This document shows, one piece after another, positions 1-7,322 of a stretch of DNA of 35,137 bases. Positions within the stretch are counted from its first letter, which is position 1. Each line of letters begins with the position of its first letter. Below the pieces are notes generated by a model, which was given only the letters and a program-made list of their open reading frames with translations, was not told the DNA's origin and searched no databases. The DNA comes from Ruminococcaceae bacterium UBA7101 (GTDB lineage: Bacteria > Bacillota > Clostridia > Oscillospirales > Acutalibacteraceae), in the NCBI GenBank assembly GCA_002493325.1, contig DKYL01000050.1, forward strand, positions 1 to 35,137. The letters are read 5' to 3'. The translations under genes were made by a program, and so were the position numbers.

Positions 1-19
1 GTGGTTTTTTTATCGATAT

Positions 20-61
20 AATAATCGGCAGAAACTCGGTTTGAAGTTTCTGCCGATTATT
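20..61. terminator. Long hairpin, possible terminator
   Basis: A 17-bp perfect inverted repeat (AATAATCGGCAGAAACT, positions 20-36, against 45-61) has an 8-base loop. It lies directly downstream of the minus-strand LUD gene. The T-rich side (TTATTTTAAT) follows the plus-strand reading, so it would best end a plus-strand transcript entering from outside the window. Termination of the LUD transcript is possible but has no clear U tail. Confidence 0.45.
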
Positions 62-700
62 TTAATACCCTAAGCTTTCATTAACAATAATGACCTTTAT
101 TCTGTCCTTGTGACGCTGTTTTGCTGAAATAACATAGTTGCAGCAAATACGCTGAGGACTTTCACAGCCGTCACAAATAAGCGGATTTTCTTTATTAAGA
201 CTGATACATTGCCCCGTAGCTGCACAAGGGGTTTTGCAGTCGAGCCTTTTTGTGTTTGGCGGTGCGGCAGTTGTTTTCACCCTTGTAACTGCTTCGTTAA
301 TATCAGCTGTAATTTTGTTTATTCCAACCACAGCAATAACCTGTCTTGGTCCATAGACAATGCAGGCAACACGGTTTGAGTTACCGTCAACATTGTAAAG
401 CTCGCCGTTTTCAGTAACTGCATTCACGGAAGTCAAGTAAGTATCACAACCGAAGGCACGGATATAGGACTGTCTCAGCTCCTCGCCCTCAAGTCCTGAC
501 CTGTCAATATAATCATAATTTCCTGATTTCAGCAGTTCAATTGCACCGATTTCTTTCAGCGTTTCAGAGCCGCCGTGGGAAACACTTTCACCATCGGCAA
601 TCAGTGTTTTAATAAGAGGGACAACCTCCTCCTTTGTCTCAACAAAATACGGCTTCATATTATTCTTTTCAAGATTAGCCATTGTCTTTTTAATATCCAC
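62..700 (-). CDS. LUD-domain (DUF162, LutC/YkgG-like) lactate utilization family protein
   Basis: A single LUD-domain protein of about 212 residues. Family marks are VSHGGSETLKEIG near residue 45, the GINKIT segment near 125, and a C-terminal Cys-rich tail (KTPCAATGQC, CDGCESPQRICC) ending in VIIVNESLGY. LUD proteins of the LutC type take part in lactate or other organic-acid oxidation with LutA and LutB. No LutA or LutB is nearby, so the substrate is unknown, and the Cys tail suggests metal or iron-sulfur binding (inference). I chose the GTG at 700 over the ATG at 721: a GGAGGA site at 712-707 lies 6 bases before the GTG and would sit inside the longer reading frame, and the GTG start begins 2 bases after the comM stop. 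It is probably co-transcribed and translationally coupled with comM. Confidence 0.82.
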   Translation of the reverse strand: MDIKKTMANLEKNNMKPYFVETKEEVVPLIKTLIADGESVSHGGSETLKEIGAIELLKSGNYDYIDRSGLEGEELRQSYIRAFGCDTYLTSVNAVTENGELYNVDGNSNRVACIVYGPRQVIAVVGINKITADINEAVTRVKTTAAPPNTKRLDCKTPCAATGQCISLNKENPLICDGCESPQRICCNYVISAKQRHKDRIKVIIVNESLGY

Positions 701-702
701 AA

Positions 703-2235
703 TCAGTCCTCCATATTCCAATATTTTCTGTCAAGGCTTCGATACTGCAAAGCCTCGGCTATATGATGTATTTCTATATTTTCACTGCTGTCCAAATCTG
801 CGATTGTCCGTGCAATCCTCAGTATTTTGTCATATGCCCTTGCAGACATACCAAGCTTTTCAAAGCTGACCTTCAGCAATTCATTTGCATCATCACTGAG
901 CAGGCAAAAATCCTTTGTCATCTGCGGTGTCATTTTTGCATTGCAGGTTATACCTGTACCCTTAAAGCGATTGCGCTGAAAAGCACGAGCCTTGTCAACA
1001 CGCTTTTTGATTACCTCCGAGCTTTCGCCCTTTGTTTTGTCGGAAAGCTGATCATACGGGACAGGCGTAACCTCAATATGAATATCAATTCTGTCAAGAA
1101 TAGGTCCTGAAATTTTATCAAGATACCTTTTCTTAGCCGCAGATGTGCACTTGCATTCCTTTGTGGGATGACCGAAAAATCCACAGGGACAGGGATTCAT
1201 TGCACAAATCATCATAATGTTTGACGGATATGTAACCGAACCGCTGGCACGGGAAATATTGACAATTCCGTCCTCAATGGGCTGACGCAGACTTTCCTTT
1301 GCTCTGCGGTCAAATTCGGGAAACTCGTCCATAAATAAAACGCCGTTATGTGCAAGGCTGATTTCACCGGGCTTGATTGTCGTACCGCCCCCTGCTAATG
1401 CCTGTGCAGACACTGTATAATGCGGTGAACGGAAGGGTCTTTCATCTATCAGGGCAGTGCCCTTAGGTATTCTGCCTGCAATGGAATAAACCTTTGTGGT
1501 TTCCAGCTTTTCCTCAAAGCTCATATCCGGCAGAATTGTCGGCAGTCTTTTGGCGAGCATGGATTTGCCTGCGCCGGGCGGTCCTATCATCAGGCAGTTG
1601 TGACCGCCTGCTGCTGAAATCTCAAGAGCACGCTTTGCCTCCTGCTGCCCCTTTACGTCTGAAAAATCTATTGCATATTCCGTTTTCTTCTGCTTAAACT
1701 CTTTATTGTAACAGGGTGTAATTTTTTCAGCGCCCGATATATGCTTCATAACCTCAAAAATATTTTGAACGGGCAAAACATCAATATCATCAAGCACACT
1801 GCCCTCAAGCTCATTTTCCTTTGGTATAAACACTGCCTTTACACCGCTGTCACGGGCTTTTATCAGCATAGGCAGAACACCGTTAACACCTCGTATTTCA
1901 CCGTCAAGGGACAGCTCGCCAACAAAGGCAAAAGCATCCGTATCACCCTTAAGCTGTCCGCTTGCCTTGAGTATTGCAATGAACACAGGCAAGTCATAGA
2001 CTGAGCCTTCTTTTTTAATATCTGCAGGGGCAATATTAACAGTAATTCTTGAAACAGGAAATTCAAGATGACAGTTTTTAACGGAAGCTCTCACTCTCTC
2101 CCTGCTTTCCTTGACAACCGCATCAGGCAAGCCCACCAAATCAAAGCGCGGCAGACCGCTGCTGATATCACATTCAACCGTTACACCAAAGGCATCAAGA
2201 CCGAAAACCCCCAGACTTTTCACTTTTGCATACAT
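703..2235 (-). CDS. comM: YifB/ComM-family Mg-chelatase-like AAA+ ATPase
   Basis: This 510-residue protein is the usual length for the family. The N-terminal ChlI-like (Lon/S5 fold) domain covers about residues 1-125, with YAKVKSLGVFGLDAFGV at the start. The AAA+ core has Walker A GPPGAGKS at 218-225 and Walker B LFMDE at 300-304, followed by a Cys cluster (CPCGFFG...CKC, about 349-363) and the Mg-chelatase C-terminal domain. In Gram-negatives ComM is a hexameric helicase promoting branch migration during natural transformation; the role in Clostridia is not established. The start has a GGTGA ribosome site about 4 bases upstream. The predicted promoter (2279-2251) would give a leader of only about 9 bases. 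The LUD gene follows 2 bases after the stop. Confidence 0.93.
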   Translation of the reverse strand: MYAKVKSLGVFGLDAFGVTVECDISSGLPRFDLVGLPDAVVKESRERVRASVKNCHLEFPVSRITVNIAPADIKKEGSVYDLPVFIAILKASGQLKGDTDAFAFVGELSLDGEIRGVNGVLPMLIKARDSGVKAVFIPKENELEGSVLDDIDVLPVQNIFEVMKHISGAEKITPCYNKEFKQKKTEYAIDFSDVKGQQEAKRALEISAAGGHNCLMIGPPGAGKSMLAKRLPTILPDMSFEEKLETTKVYSIAGRIPKGTALIDERPFRSPHYTVSAQALAGGGTTIKPGEISLAHNGVLFMDEFPEFDRRAKESLRQPIEDGIVNISRASGSVTYPSNIMMICAMNPCPCGFFGHPTKECKCTSAAKKRYLDKISGPILDRIDIHIEVTPVPYDQLSDKTKGESSEVIKKRVDKARAFQRNRFKGTGITCNAKMTPQMTKDFCLLSDDANELLKVSFEKLGMSARAYDKILRIARTIADLDSSENIEIHHIAEALQYRSLDRKYWNMED

Positions 2236-2250
2236 AAAATCACCAAATTT

Positions 2251-2279
2251 ATTATATCAGCAATTGTAATTATTGACAA
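2251..2279 (-). promoter_or_regulatory. Sigma-A-type promoter of comM
   Basis: On the minus strand TTGTCA (2279-2274), a 17-base spacer and TATAAT (2256-2251). Its -35 hexamer overlaps that of the divergent pgcA promoter by five bases. Confidence 0.65.
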
Positions 2280-2301
2280 TATATTTTAATAGGTTTAGAA
2301 T
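2273..2301 (+). promoter_or_regulatory. Sigma-A-type promoter of pgcA
   Basis: TTGACA (2273-2278), a 17-base spacer and TAGAAT (2296-2301), ending 35 bases before the pgcA ATG. The -35 bases are shared with the comM promoter on the other strand. Confidence 0.7.
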
Positions 2302-2336
2302 ATAGACAATACTATAATATTTAAGGATGTGTTCAT

Positions 2337-4052
2337 ATGGATATTAATGCACAATACAAACTGTGGCTTGAAAAGGCTGTTATCGACCCCGACCTAACTG
2401 AAGAGCTGAAAGCAGTTGAGGGCAATGAGGATGAAATCCTTGACAGATTTTACCGTGACCTTGAATTCGGTACTGCAGGACTTCGCGGCGTTATCGGTGC
2501 AGGCACAAACAGAATGAACTATTACACCGTATGCCGTGCCACACAGGGGCTTGCTGATTTTCTCAATAAGCATTTTGAAAATCCGTCAGTTGCAATCGGC
2601 TATGATTCAAGAATAAAGAGTGACTACTTTTCCATTGAGGCAGCTAAGGTTCTGGCTGCAAATGGTGTCAAGGTTTATATTTATGAGGAGCTTGAGCCAA
2701 CGCCATGCCTTTCCTTTGCAATAAGGTATTTCAAAACCTCAAGCGGTATTATTCTTACTGCATCACACAACCCTGCTAAATACAACGGCTTTAAGTGCTA
2801 TAACTCAAACGGCTATCAGATGACCGATGAGGAGGCAGGCGAAACCTACGATTTCATTCAGAAGGTTGACTATTTCACAGGCATTAAGTCAATGGATTTT
2901 GACAAGGCTGTTGCTGACGGAATGATTGAATATATGGGTGACACGGTTATCAATGCATTCCTTGACGAAGTGCAGAAGCAGTGTGTTAATCCCGAAATCG
3001 TTAAGGCATCAGACCTTAAGGTTATATACACACCATTAAACGGCACAGGCAATAAGCCTGTAAGAGCCATTCTTGACAGAATCGGTGTTAAGGATGTTTA
3101 TGTTGTGCCTGAGCAGGAGCTGCCTGACGGCAATTTCCCGACCTGCCCGTTCCCGAACCCCGAAATCAGGCAATCCTTTGAATGTGCACTTAAAATGGCA
3201 GAGGAAATTCAGCCTGACCTGCTTTTGGCAACTGACCCTGACTGCGACAGAGTCGGCATTGCAGTACAGGACGGCAACGGCGGATACAAGCTGATGAGCG
3301 GTAATGAGGTTGGCGCAATGATGCTTAACTATCTTTTGTCACAGAAGGCTGAAAAGGGCACACTTTCCGAGCAGAGCGTTGCTGTTAAATCCTTTGTTTC
3401 AACTGACCTTGCAGAGGTTATTGCTAAAAAATACAACTGCACCTTTAAAAATCTTTTAACAGGCTTCAAATATATAGGCGAATTAATTACCCGGCTTGAG
3501 GCTGAGGGCAGAGCTGATGACTTTGTTATGGGCTTTGAGGAAAGCTACGGCTACCTTGCAGGCACCCACGCAAGAGATAAGGATGCAGTAGTTGCCTCTA
3601 TGCTGATTTGTGAAATGGCTGCCTACTATAAAGCACAGGGCAAGAGCCTTGCAGAGGTTATGGATAGCCTTTATGACGAGTTCGGCTACTATTTCAACGT
3701 GGTTGAAAGCTACACCTTTGAGGGTGCTGCAGGTATGGAGAAAATGGCTGATATTATGAACAGCTTAAGAGAATCAGCACCAAACAACTTTGCAGGCTAT
3801 GAGGTTATCAGAGTTGATGACTACAAAACATCAATCTCAATCAATGTTGCAGATGCAAGCGTCAGCACAATAGAGCTGCCGAAATCCAATGTGCTTGCCT
3901 ACACATTAATGAACGGCAACAAAATTATTGTCCGTCCGTCAGGCACAGAGCCAAAAATCAAGGCATATATCACCGCAATCGGAAAGAATAAAGAGGAGGC
4001 AGGCGAAATTGCCGAAAAGCTGATAGCTGAGGCAAACGCTCTTATGAATTAA
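2337..4052 (+). CDS. pgcA: Alpha-phosphoglucomutase / phosphomannomutase family enzyme
   Basis: This 571-residue cytosolic phospho-sugar mutase interconverts hexose 1- and 6-phosphates, feeding UDP-glucose, glycogen and cell-surface polymer synthesis. All four family motifs are present: the phosphoserine loop TASHNP (141-146, Ser143), the Mg-binding loop DPDCDRVG (around 300), the sugar-binding GFEESYGYLAGTHARDKDAV segment, and the C-terminal phosphate-binding RPSGTEPK (from 533). Length matches PgcA/YhxB-type enzymes. The start is supported by AAGGATG at 2323-2329. A 31-codon frame begins one base after the stop and a strong terminator follows, so the two probably form one transcript. The gene symbol follows Bacillus usage; sugar preference cannot be read from sequence. 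Confidence 0.93.
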   Translation: MDINAQYKLWLEKAVIDPDLTEELKAVEGNEDEILDRFYRDLEFGTAGLRGVIGAGTNRMNYYTVCRATQGLADFLNKHFENPSVAIGYDSRIKSDYFSIEAAKVLAANGVKVYIYEELEPTPCLSFAIRYFKTSSGIILTASHNPAKYNGFKCYNSNGYQMTDEEAGETYDFIQKVDYFTGIKSMDFDKAVADGMIEYMGDTVINAFLDEVQKQCVNPEIVKASDLKVIYTPLNGTGNKPVRAILDRIGVKDVYVVPEQELPDGNFPTCPFPNPEIRQSFECALKMAEEIQPDLLLATDPDCDRVGIAVQDGNGGYKLMSGNEVGAMMLNYLLSQKAEKGTLSEQSVAVKSFVSTDLAEVIAKKYNCTFKNLLTGFKYIGELITRLEAEGRADDFVMGFEESYGYLAGTHARDKDAVVASMLICEMAAYYKAQGKSLAEVMDSLYDEFGYYFNVVESYTFEGAAGMEKMADIMNSLRESAPNNFAGYEVIRVDDYKTSISINVADASVSTIELPKSNVLAYTLMNGNKIIVRPSGTEPKIKAYITAIGKNKEEAGEIAEKLIAEANALMN

Positions 4053-4053
4053 A

Positions 4054-4149
4054 ATGAACAGAAATTGGGTTAAGATTACCGCAATCATCCTTGCCGTATT
4101 AATGGCAGCCAGCGGACTCACCGTCGGCATTGTGGGATTATTAAATTAA
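4054..4149 (+). CDS. 31-residue single-pass membrane peptide
   Basis: ATG at 4054, one base after the pgcA stop, opens a 31-codon frame reading MNRNWVKITAII... and ending ...GIVGLLN. It has a short polar, basic N-terminus (RNWVK) and one hydrophobic segment of about 23 residues with small residues near the middle (MAASG), typical of a tiny inner-membrane protein. I do not recognise a named family. There is no strong ribosome site of its own, so translation would depend on coupling to pgcA. The frame ends 19 bases before a strong terminator, which fits a real last gene of the operon. It could still be chance coding. Confidence 0.55.
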   Translation: MNRNWVKITAIILAVLMAASGLTVGIVGLLN

Positions 4150-4168
4150 TAAAAAATCAAATCATTTT

Positions 4169-4198
4169 ACGGACCGATAGCAAATCGGTCCGTTTTTC
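4169..4198 (+). terminator. Intrinsic terminator after pgcA and the small peptide
   Basis: A perfect 10-bp stem ACGGACCGAT/ATCGGTCCGT (4169-4178, 4184-4193) with a 5-base loop, followed by TTTTCTG. Confidence 0.88.
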
Positions 4199-4266
4199 TG
4201 TTATACGGCATTTTTCGTATCATTGTCCATTTATTTGTAAACAAACTGTAAACAATACTTTTTTTC

Positions 4267-4302
4267 TGCAACACCTTTTTTTATTTTCGACACTTATATA
4301 TT
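4267..4302 (+). promoter_or_regulatory. Conserved promoter-like element, copy 1 (possible ECF-sigma promoter)
   Basis: TGCAACAC (4267-4274), 15 variable bases, ACACTTATATATT (4290-4302). The same two blocks with the same spacing recur at 6356-6391 before the second tandem membrane-protein gene. TGCAAC plus CGACAC about 16 bases further on resembles the AAC...CG(A/T)C pattern of ECF-sigma promoters. That reading is an inference, and no sigma or anti-sigma gene is in the window. This copy stands upstream of the degraded peptidase gene. Confidence 0.5.
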
Positions 4303-4374
4303 AGAAGATAAATTTAAAATAAATATATATTGCGATGGGGTGGTTAAAATGGTTTGACACGTATATTAAAATAA

Positions 4375-5367
4375 TATGCCGCCACAACAAAGCCCGGTAC
4401 CTGGATTAAGGAAAGCAACGGCAAATGGTGGTATAAGCATACAGACGGCACATACACTAAAAATGACTGGGAATATATCAACGGCTATTGGTATCATTTT
4501 GATGCCAGCGGCTGGATGCAGACAGGCTGGCTGAAGGTGGACGGCAAATGGTATCACCTGAACAGTGAAGGCATAATGGAAACTGGATGGGTAAAAATAG
4601 GCGCTGATTAGTATTATTTCCATTCCACAGGTGAGCGCTATGTTGGCTGGCTCCCGGAAAATGGTAAAACCTATCATTTTAACAGCAGCGGTATAATGGA
4701 TATCGGCTGGAAAAAAATAAATGACTATTGGTACTTTTTCAATACTGATGGTTCTATGCAGACAGGTTGGAAAAAGATTGATGGTAAATGGTATTATTTC
4801 AATCCTGATGGCGGTACAATGAATACAAACACATTTACTGAAGATTATAGAAAATATGTTTTTTATTCAACAGGAGCCTTACGACAGACTGAAATTAAAA
4901 TTAATGAAGAAAAACAGAAAAAGAGTCATTGGTGTTGGGCTGCTTCCTCTGTAATGGTAGGGACTTATTATACAGATAGTACGATTACACAAGAAAACGT
5001 ACTTGTTCATATCAAAGGATCAACTTTAAACTTTTTTGGTTATCCCACTGATTATATTAGAGCAATAAGATATGCATCAAAAAAGACAAAATCAGCTACC
5101 GAAACGGAATCATTAAGTTTCGAGAAATTTGTTGAGGAAATTGATAATAATAGACCCATTATTATTCGATTAGTACGACTTGATAATGAAGGCGGTCATT
5201 CCGTAGTTTGTGCCGGCTATGATTTAGAAGGTAAAAGACTTCTCATTGTAGATCCATGGGAAGATAATGACACTTTATATTACAAATATAGTGATATCGA
5301 AAACGGAACTTCATTTTATGGAGTTAATGCAAAACGAAACACACTTATAACATTTACTTACAATTAA
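4375..5367 (+). pseudogene. Decayed secreted cysteine peptidase with choline-binding-type wall repeats
   Basis: One continuous frame from 4375 to 5367 is interrupted by a single in-frame TAG at 4608-4610. It encodes about seven tandem 20-residue cell-wall-binding repeats of the GWxKxxGxWYYFxxxGxM type (from about 4396 to 4842), then a papain-like cysteine peptidase domain. The amber codon falls in the fourth repeat, exactly where the other repeats have an aromatic residue, usually Trp (TGG), so a single TGG to TAG change explains it. The frame also lacks a start codon and a signal peptide: a TAA at 4372-4374 directly precedes it and the first codons read AATTKPGTW. TAG ends intact genes in this window (for example at 9081-9083), so recoding is unlikely. 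I read it as a pseudogene whose product was exported and wall-attached. Confidence 0.75.
4696..5367 (+). CDS. Residual frame: two wall repeats plus papain-like (C39/C70-like) cysteine peptidase domain
   Basis: The part of the broken gene downstream of the amber codon that can be read from an ATG is 223 residues. Residues 1-45 are two wall-binding repeats. The peptidase domain follows with Gln-x5-Cys (Q..SHWCWAASS, the oxyanion Gln and catalytic Cys with flanking Trp), a His motif GGHSVVCAGYD and an acidic motif IVDPWED. All three catalytic elements are therefore intact. No ribosome site precedes 4696 and there is no signal peptide, so a product, if made, would stay in the cytosol. The next gene starts 10 bases after the stop with its own AAGGAG, so both probably belonged to one operon. 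Annotators may call this an intact C39-like peptidase; I favour a remnant. Confidence 0.5.
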   Translation: MDIGWKKINDYWYFFNTDGSMQTGWKKIDGKWYYFNPDGGTMNTNTFTEDYRKYVFYSTGALRQTEIKINEEKQKKSHWCWAASSVMVGTYYTDSTITQENVLVHIKGSTLNFFGYPTDYIRAIRYASKKTKSATETESLSFEKFVEEIDNNRPIIIRLVRLDNEGGHSVVCAGYDLEGKRLLIVDPWEDNDTLYYKYSDIENGTSFYGVNAKRNTLITFTYN

Positions 5368-5377
5368 GGAGAGAATG

Positions 5378-6277
5378 ATGAAGAACAAAATAATTGCAAT
5401 TTTGATAGCGAGTTTCATTTTATTAAACTGCACACCTGTGTTTGCTAACACTATCGAAAATATGAATATTTTTGTTGATGCACCTTCGGTCGAAGAAATA
5501 GGTAAATTGGAAAAAACCATAATTAATGAAGTTAACTCAACCTTTGAATCTGAAAACATACACATTGACAGCAATAATATTGATTATAACAAAATAATCA
5601 CACTTTATACTGATATAGAATTATATAAAAACGGAAAACCTAATAATGAACAAATGCAGGAAGCTATTATGAAAAGTAATGTTGTGCATTATCTTCCTAT
5701 AGAATATAATGAGAAAACTATTATGGTGTGTTTTCAAAAGGGTGAAGAATTAACTGAGGAAAGCAAAGAAAAACTTTCCCTTGATACTATAGAAAATCTT
5801 GAAAAAAATATCGGGAAATGGCATATTGCCTCTTTGGGTATTCAATCACAAATAATTGATTACAAGGAAGAGATTCAAAAAACGCTTAAAGAGAATAATA
5901 TAGAAAATTCACATATTTACTTTGTAACTGAGCTTACACAAAACATTACTATGGGAGCGTTAATTTGTTCAGATAATAATGATAATACGCAGTTTAAAAT
6001 ACTAAGACAATTTGAAAGCAAAACTGAAGGTGACGGTGGAAGCACACTTGATAAAAATGTTTTACATTCTTATGAAGAAATAAAGGCAATTGCAGATAGT
6101 GAAAGTGAAATATTTCAAACAGATTATGACGGAACTTGGGGGGCAACACCAACAACCGACAACAATAAAATTATAATCATTTCCGCTGTATCAGGTGTGG
6201 CAGTGCTTGCTGTTGCAATTGCAGCAGTCTGCATTGTTAAGAAAAAGAAACACACAAAAGTAAATAACGAAGAATAA
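5378..6277 (+). CDS. Tandem single-pass membrane protein, paralog A
   Basis: This 299-residue protein has no family I recognise. A type I signal peptide (MKNKIIAILIASFILLNC, cleavage likely after PVFA) is followed by an acidic, Asn-rich ectodomain of about 235 residues. A C-terminal membrane anchor (NKIIIISAVSGVAVLA...) ends in a KKKK stop-transfer and short tail, so the bulk faces outside. The ectodomain seems to contain two related halves, each opening near a [I/E]DY motif and ending in a beta-like stretch. I chose ATG 5378 over 5375 because it is 6 bases from AAGGAG and matches paralog B. It lies 10 bases after the broken peptidase, in the same unit, and ends at a terminator. Base composition is visibly AT-richer than the flanking housekeeping genes. 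Confidence 0.8.
   Translation: MKNKIIAILIASFILLNCTPVFANTIENMNIFVDAPSVEEIGKLEKTIINEVNSTFESENIHIDSNNIDYNKIITLYTDIELYKNGKPNNEQMQEAIMKSNVVHYLPIEYNEKTIMVCFQKGEELTEESKEKLSLDTIENLEKNIGKWHIASLGIQSQIIDYKEEIQKTLKENNIENSHIYFVTELTQNITMGALICSDNNDNTQFKILRQFESKTEGDGGSTLDKNVLHSYEEIKAIADSESEIFQTDYDGTWGATPTTDNNKIIIISAVSGVAVLAVAIAAVCIVKKKKHTKVNNEE
6164..6250 (+). repeat. 87-bp anchor-coding direct repeat (copies at 6164-6250, 7197-7283, 8114-8200)
   Basis: The segment encoding the membrane anchor (NKIIIISAVSGVA... to KKKK) is the same length in all three tandem genes and about nine in ten bases match by eye, many at synonymous positions too. The ectodomain-coding DNA between copies is far more diverged. This fits recent duplication with gene conversion at the ends, or strong constraint on the anchor. 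Confidence 0.75.
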
Positions 6278-6281
6278 ACCC

Positions 6282-6314
6282 AAAAGGCTATGCTTTAATC
6301 GGCATAGCCTTTTT
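6282..6314 (+). terminator. Intrinsic terminator after paralog A
   Basis: A 12-bp stem AAAAGGCTATGC/GCATAGCCTTTT (6282-6293, 6302-6313) with an 8-base loop and a T run. It separates paralog A from the B-C unit. Confidence 0.85.
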
Positions 6315-6355
6315 AATTAACTGCTGTCTATTATCTCAGTTTTTTATCATTTTCT

Positions 6356-6391
6356 TGCAACACTTTGCCCCATTTTTTACACTTATATATT
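6356..6391 (+). promoter_or_regulatory. Conserved promoter-like element, copy 2
   Basis: TGCAACAC (6356-6363), 15 variable bases, ACACTTATATATT (6379-6391), matching the element at 4267-4302 block for block, with GATAAA following in both. It ends 25 bases before the ATG of paralog B and so probably drives the B-C pair. The shared element suggests co-regulation with the peptidase-paralog A unit. Confidence 0.55.
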
Positions 6392-6416
6392 GAAGGGATA
6401 AAAAGGAGGAAAAATT

Positions 6417-7322
6417 ATGAAGAACAAAATAATTGCAATTGTGATAGCTAGTTTAATTTTATTAAACTGCACCCCTGTATTTGCTAACACTTTCTTCGGT
6501 AGTAATAATATAGAAGAAATTAAAGCAATTGAGAATTATATTGTTGAATATGTAAATTCTTATACAGAAATCGAAGAATTTGAGTCTATTAACAATAGTG
6601 ATATTGATTACAACAAAATGTATAGAGTATATTCAAGTGCGGGAATATTGGATAATGACAAATTAAACAATGAAATAATGCAAAATTTTGTTGATAACAA
6701 AGAATATGATTATACTATGCCTATTTATTGTAATGGAAAAAATGTGGAAATGATATTGGATAAAATTGAAGAATTATCTGATGAAGAAAACAACAATCTT
6801 CCAACTGATGTTCTTGAGTTCCGTAAAAACAATCTTGGAAAATGGATTGTGTCATCTATTAGCTTTGGTACAGAAGAATATGATTATATAGGCACAGTTA
6901 ATAAAATGCTTCAGGACAATAATATTAACAATGCAAATGTTTATATACTCAGTGGTATTACAAGTATAAGATTAAATACATTGGTGGCAGTCATATGTCC
7001 GGAGAATAATGAAGATGCTAAAATTTTTCTTCAAAGCTCCAAGCTGGACAATGATAAGCTTTATACATTTGATGAAATCAAGGCAATTGCCGAACAGGAT
7101 GCAGAAGAATTAAAAAATTTACCGGAAGGAACATATGGTGATGATGCAACACCTATCCAAACCTCGGTTGACACAGCCGCACCAACACCTGACAAAAATA
7201 AAATCATAATTATTTCCGCTGTATCAGGCGTTGCGGTGCTTGCGATTGCAATTGCAGCAGTCTGCATTGTTAAGAAAAAGAAACTCACATTTACTAATAT
7301 ACGAGGAGGTAATCACTTGTGA
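6417..7322 (+). CDS. Tandem single-pass membrane protein, paralog B
   Basis: This 301-residue protein has the same plan as paralog A: signal peptide MKNKIIAIVIASLILLNC ending PVFA, an acidic Asn/Glu-rich ectodomain with DY motifs, then a TFDEIKAIAEQ helix, a Pro/Thr-rich spacer (TSVDTAAPTPDK) and the conserved anchor with KKKK. The signal peptide is almost identical to that of A at DNA level. The start has AAGGAGG 8 bases upstream. The C-terminus (residues IRGGN) is encoded by the GAGGAGG ribosome site of paralog C, and its TGA overlaps the GTG of C. The tail was therefore probably replaced when the intergenic DNA was deleted. Function unknown; export to the cell surface is the only safe statement. 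Confidence 0.8.
   Translation: MKNKIIAIVIASLILLNCTPVFANTFFGSNNIEEIKAIENYIVEYVNSYTEIEEFESINNSDIDYNKMYRVYSSAGILDNDKLNNEIMQNFVDNKEYDYTMPIYCNGKNVEMILDKIEELSDEENNNLPTDVLEFRKNNLGKWIVSSISFGTEEYDYIGTVNKMLQDNNINNANVYILSGITSIRLNTLVAVICPENNEDAKIFLQSSKLDNDKLYTFDEIKAIAEQDAEELKNLPEGTYGDDATPIQTSVDTAAPTPDKNKIIIISAVSGVAVLAIAIAAVCIVKKKKLTFTNIRGGNHL

Noticed and set aside
4335..4409. Short frame MGWLKWFDTYIK... as the lost N-terminus of the peptidase.
   Set aside because: It is in another frame, only 24 codons, and has no signal-peptide character.
4608..4610. TAG read as an amino acid (stop recoding).
   Set aside because: TAG ends intact genes in this window (9081-9083, and the CDF gene at 14024); the remnant also lacks a start and signal peptide, so nonsense decay is simpler.
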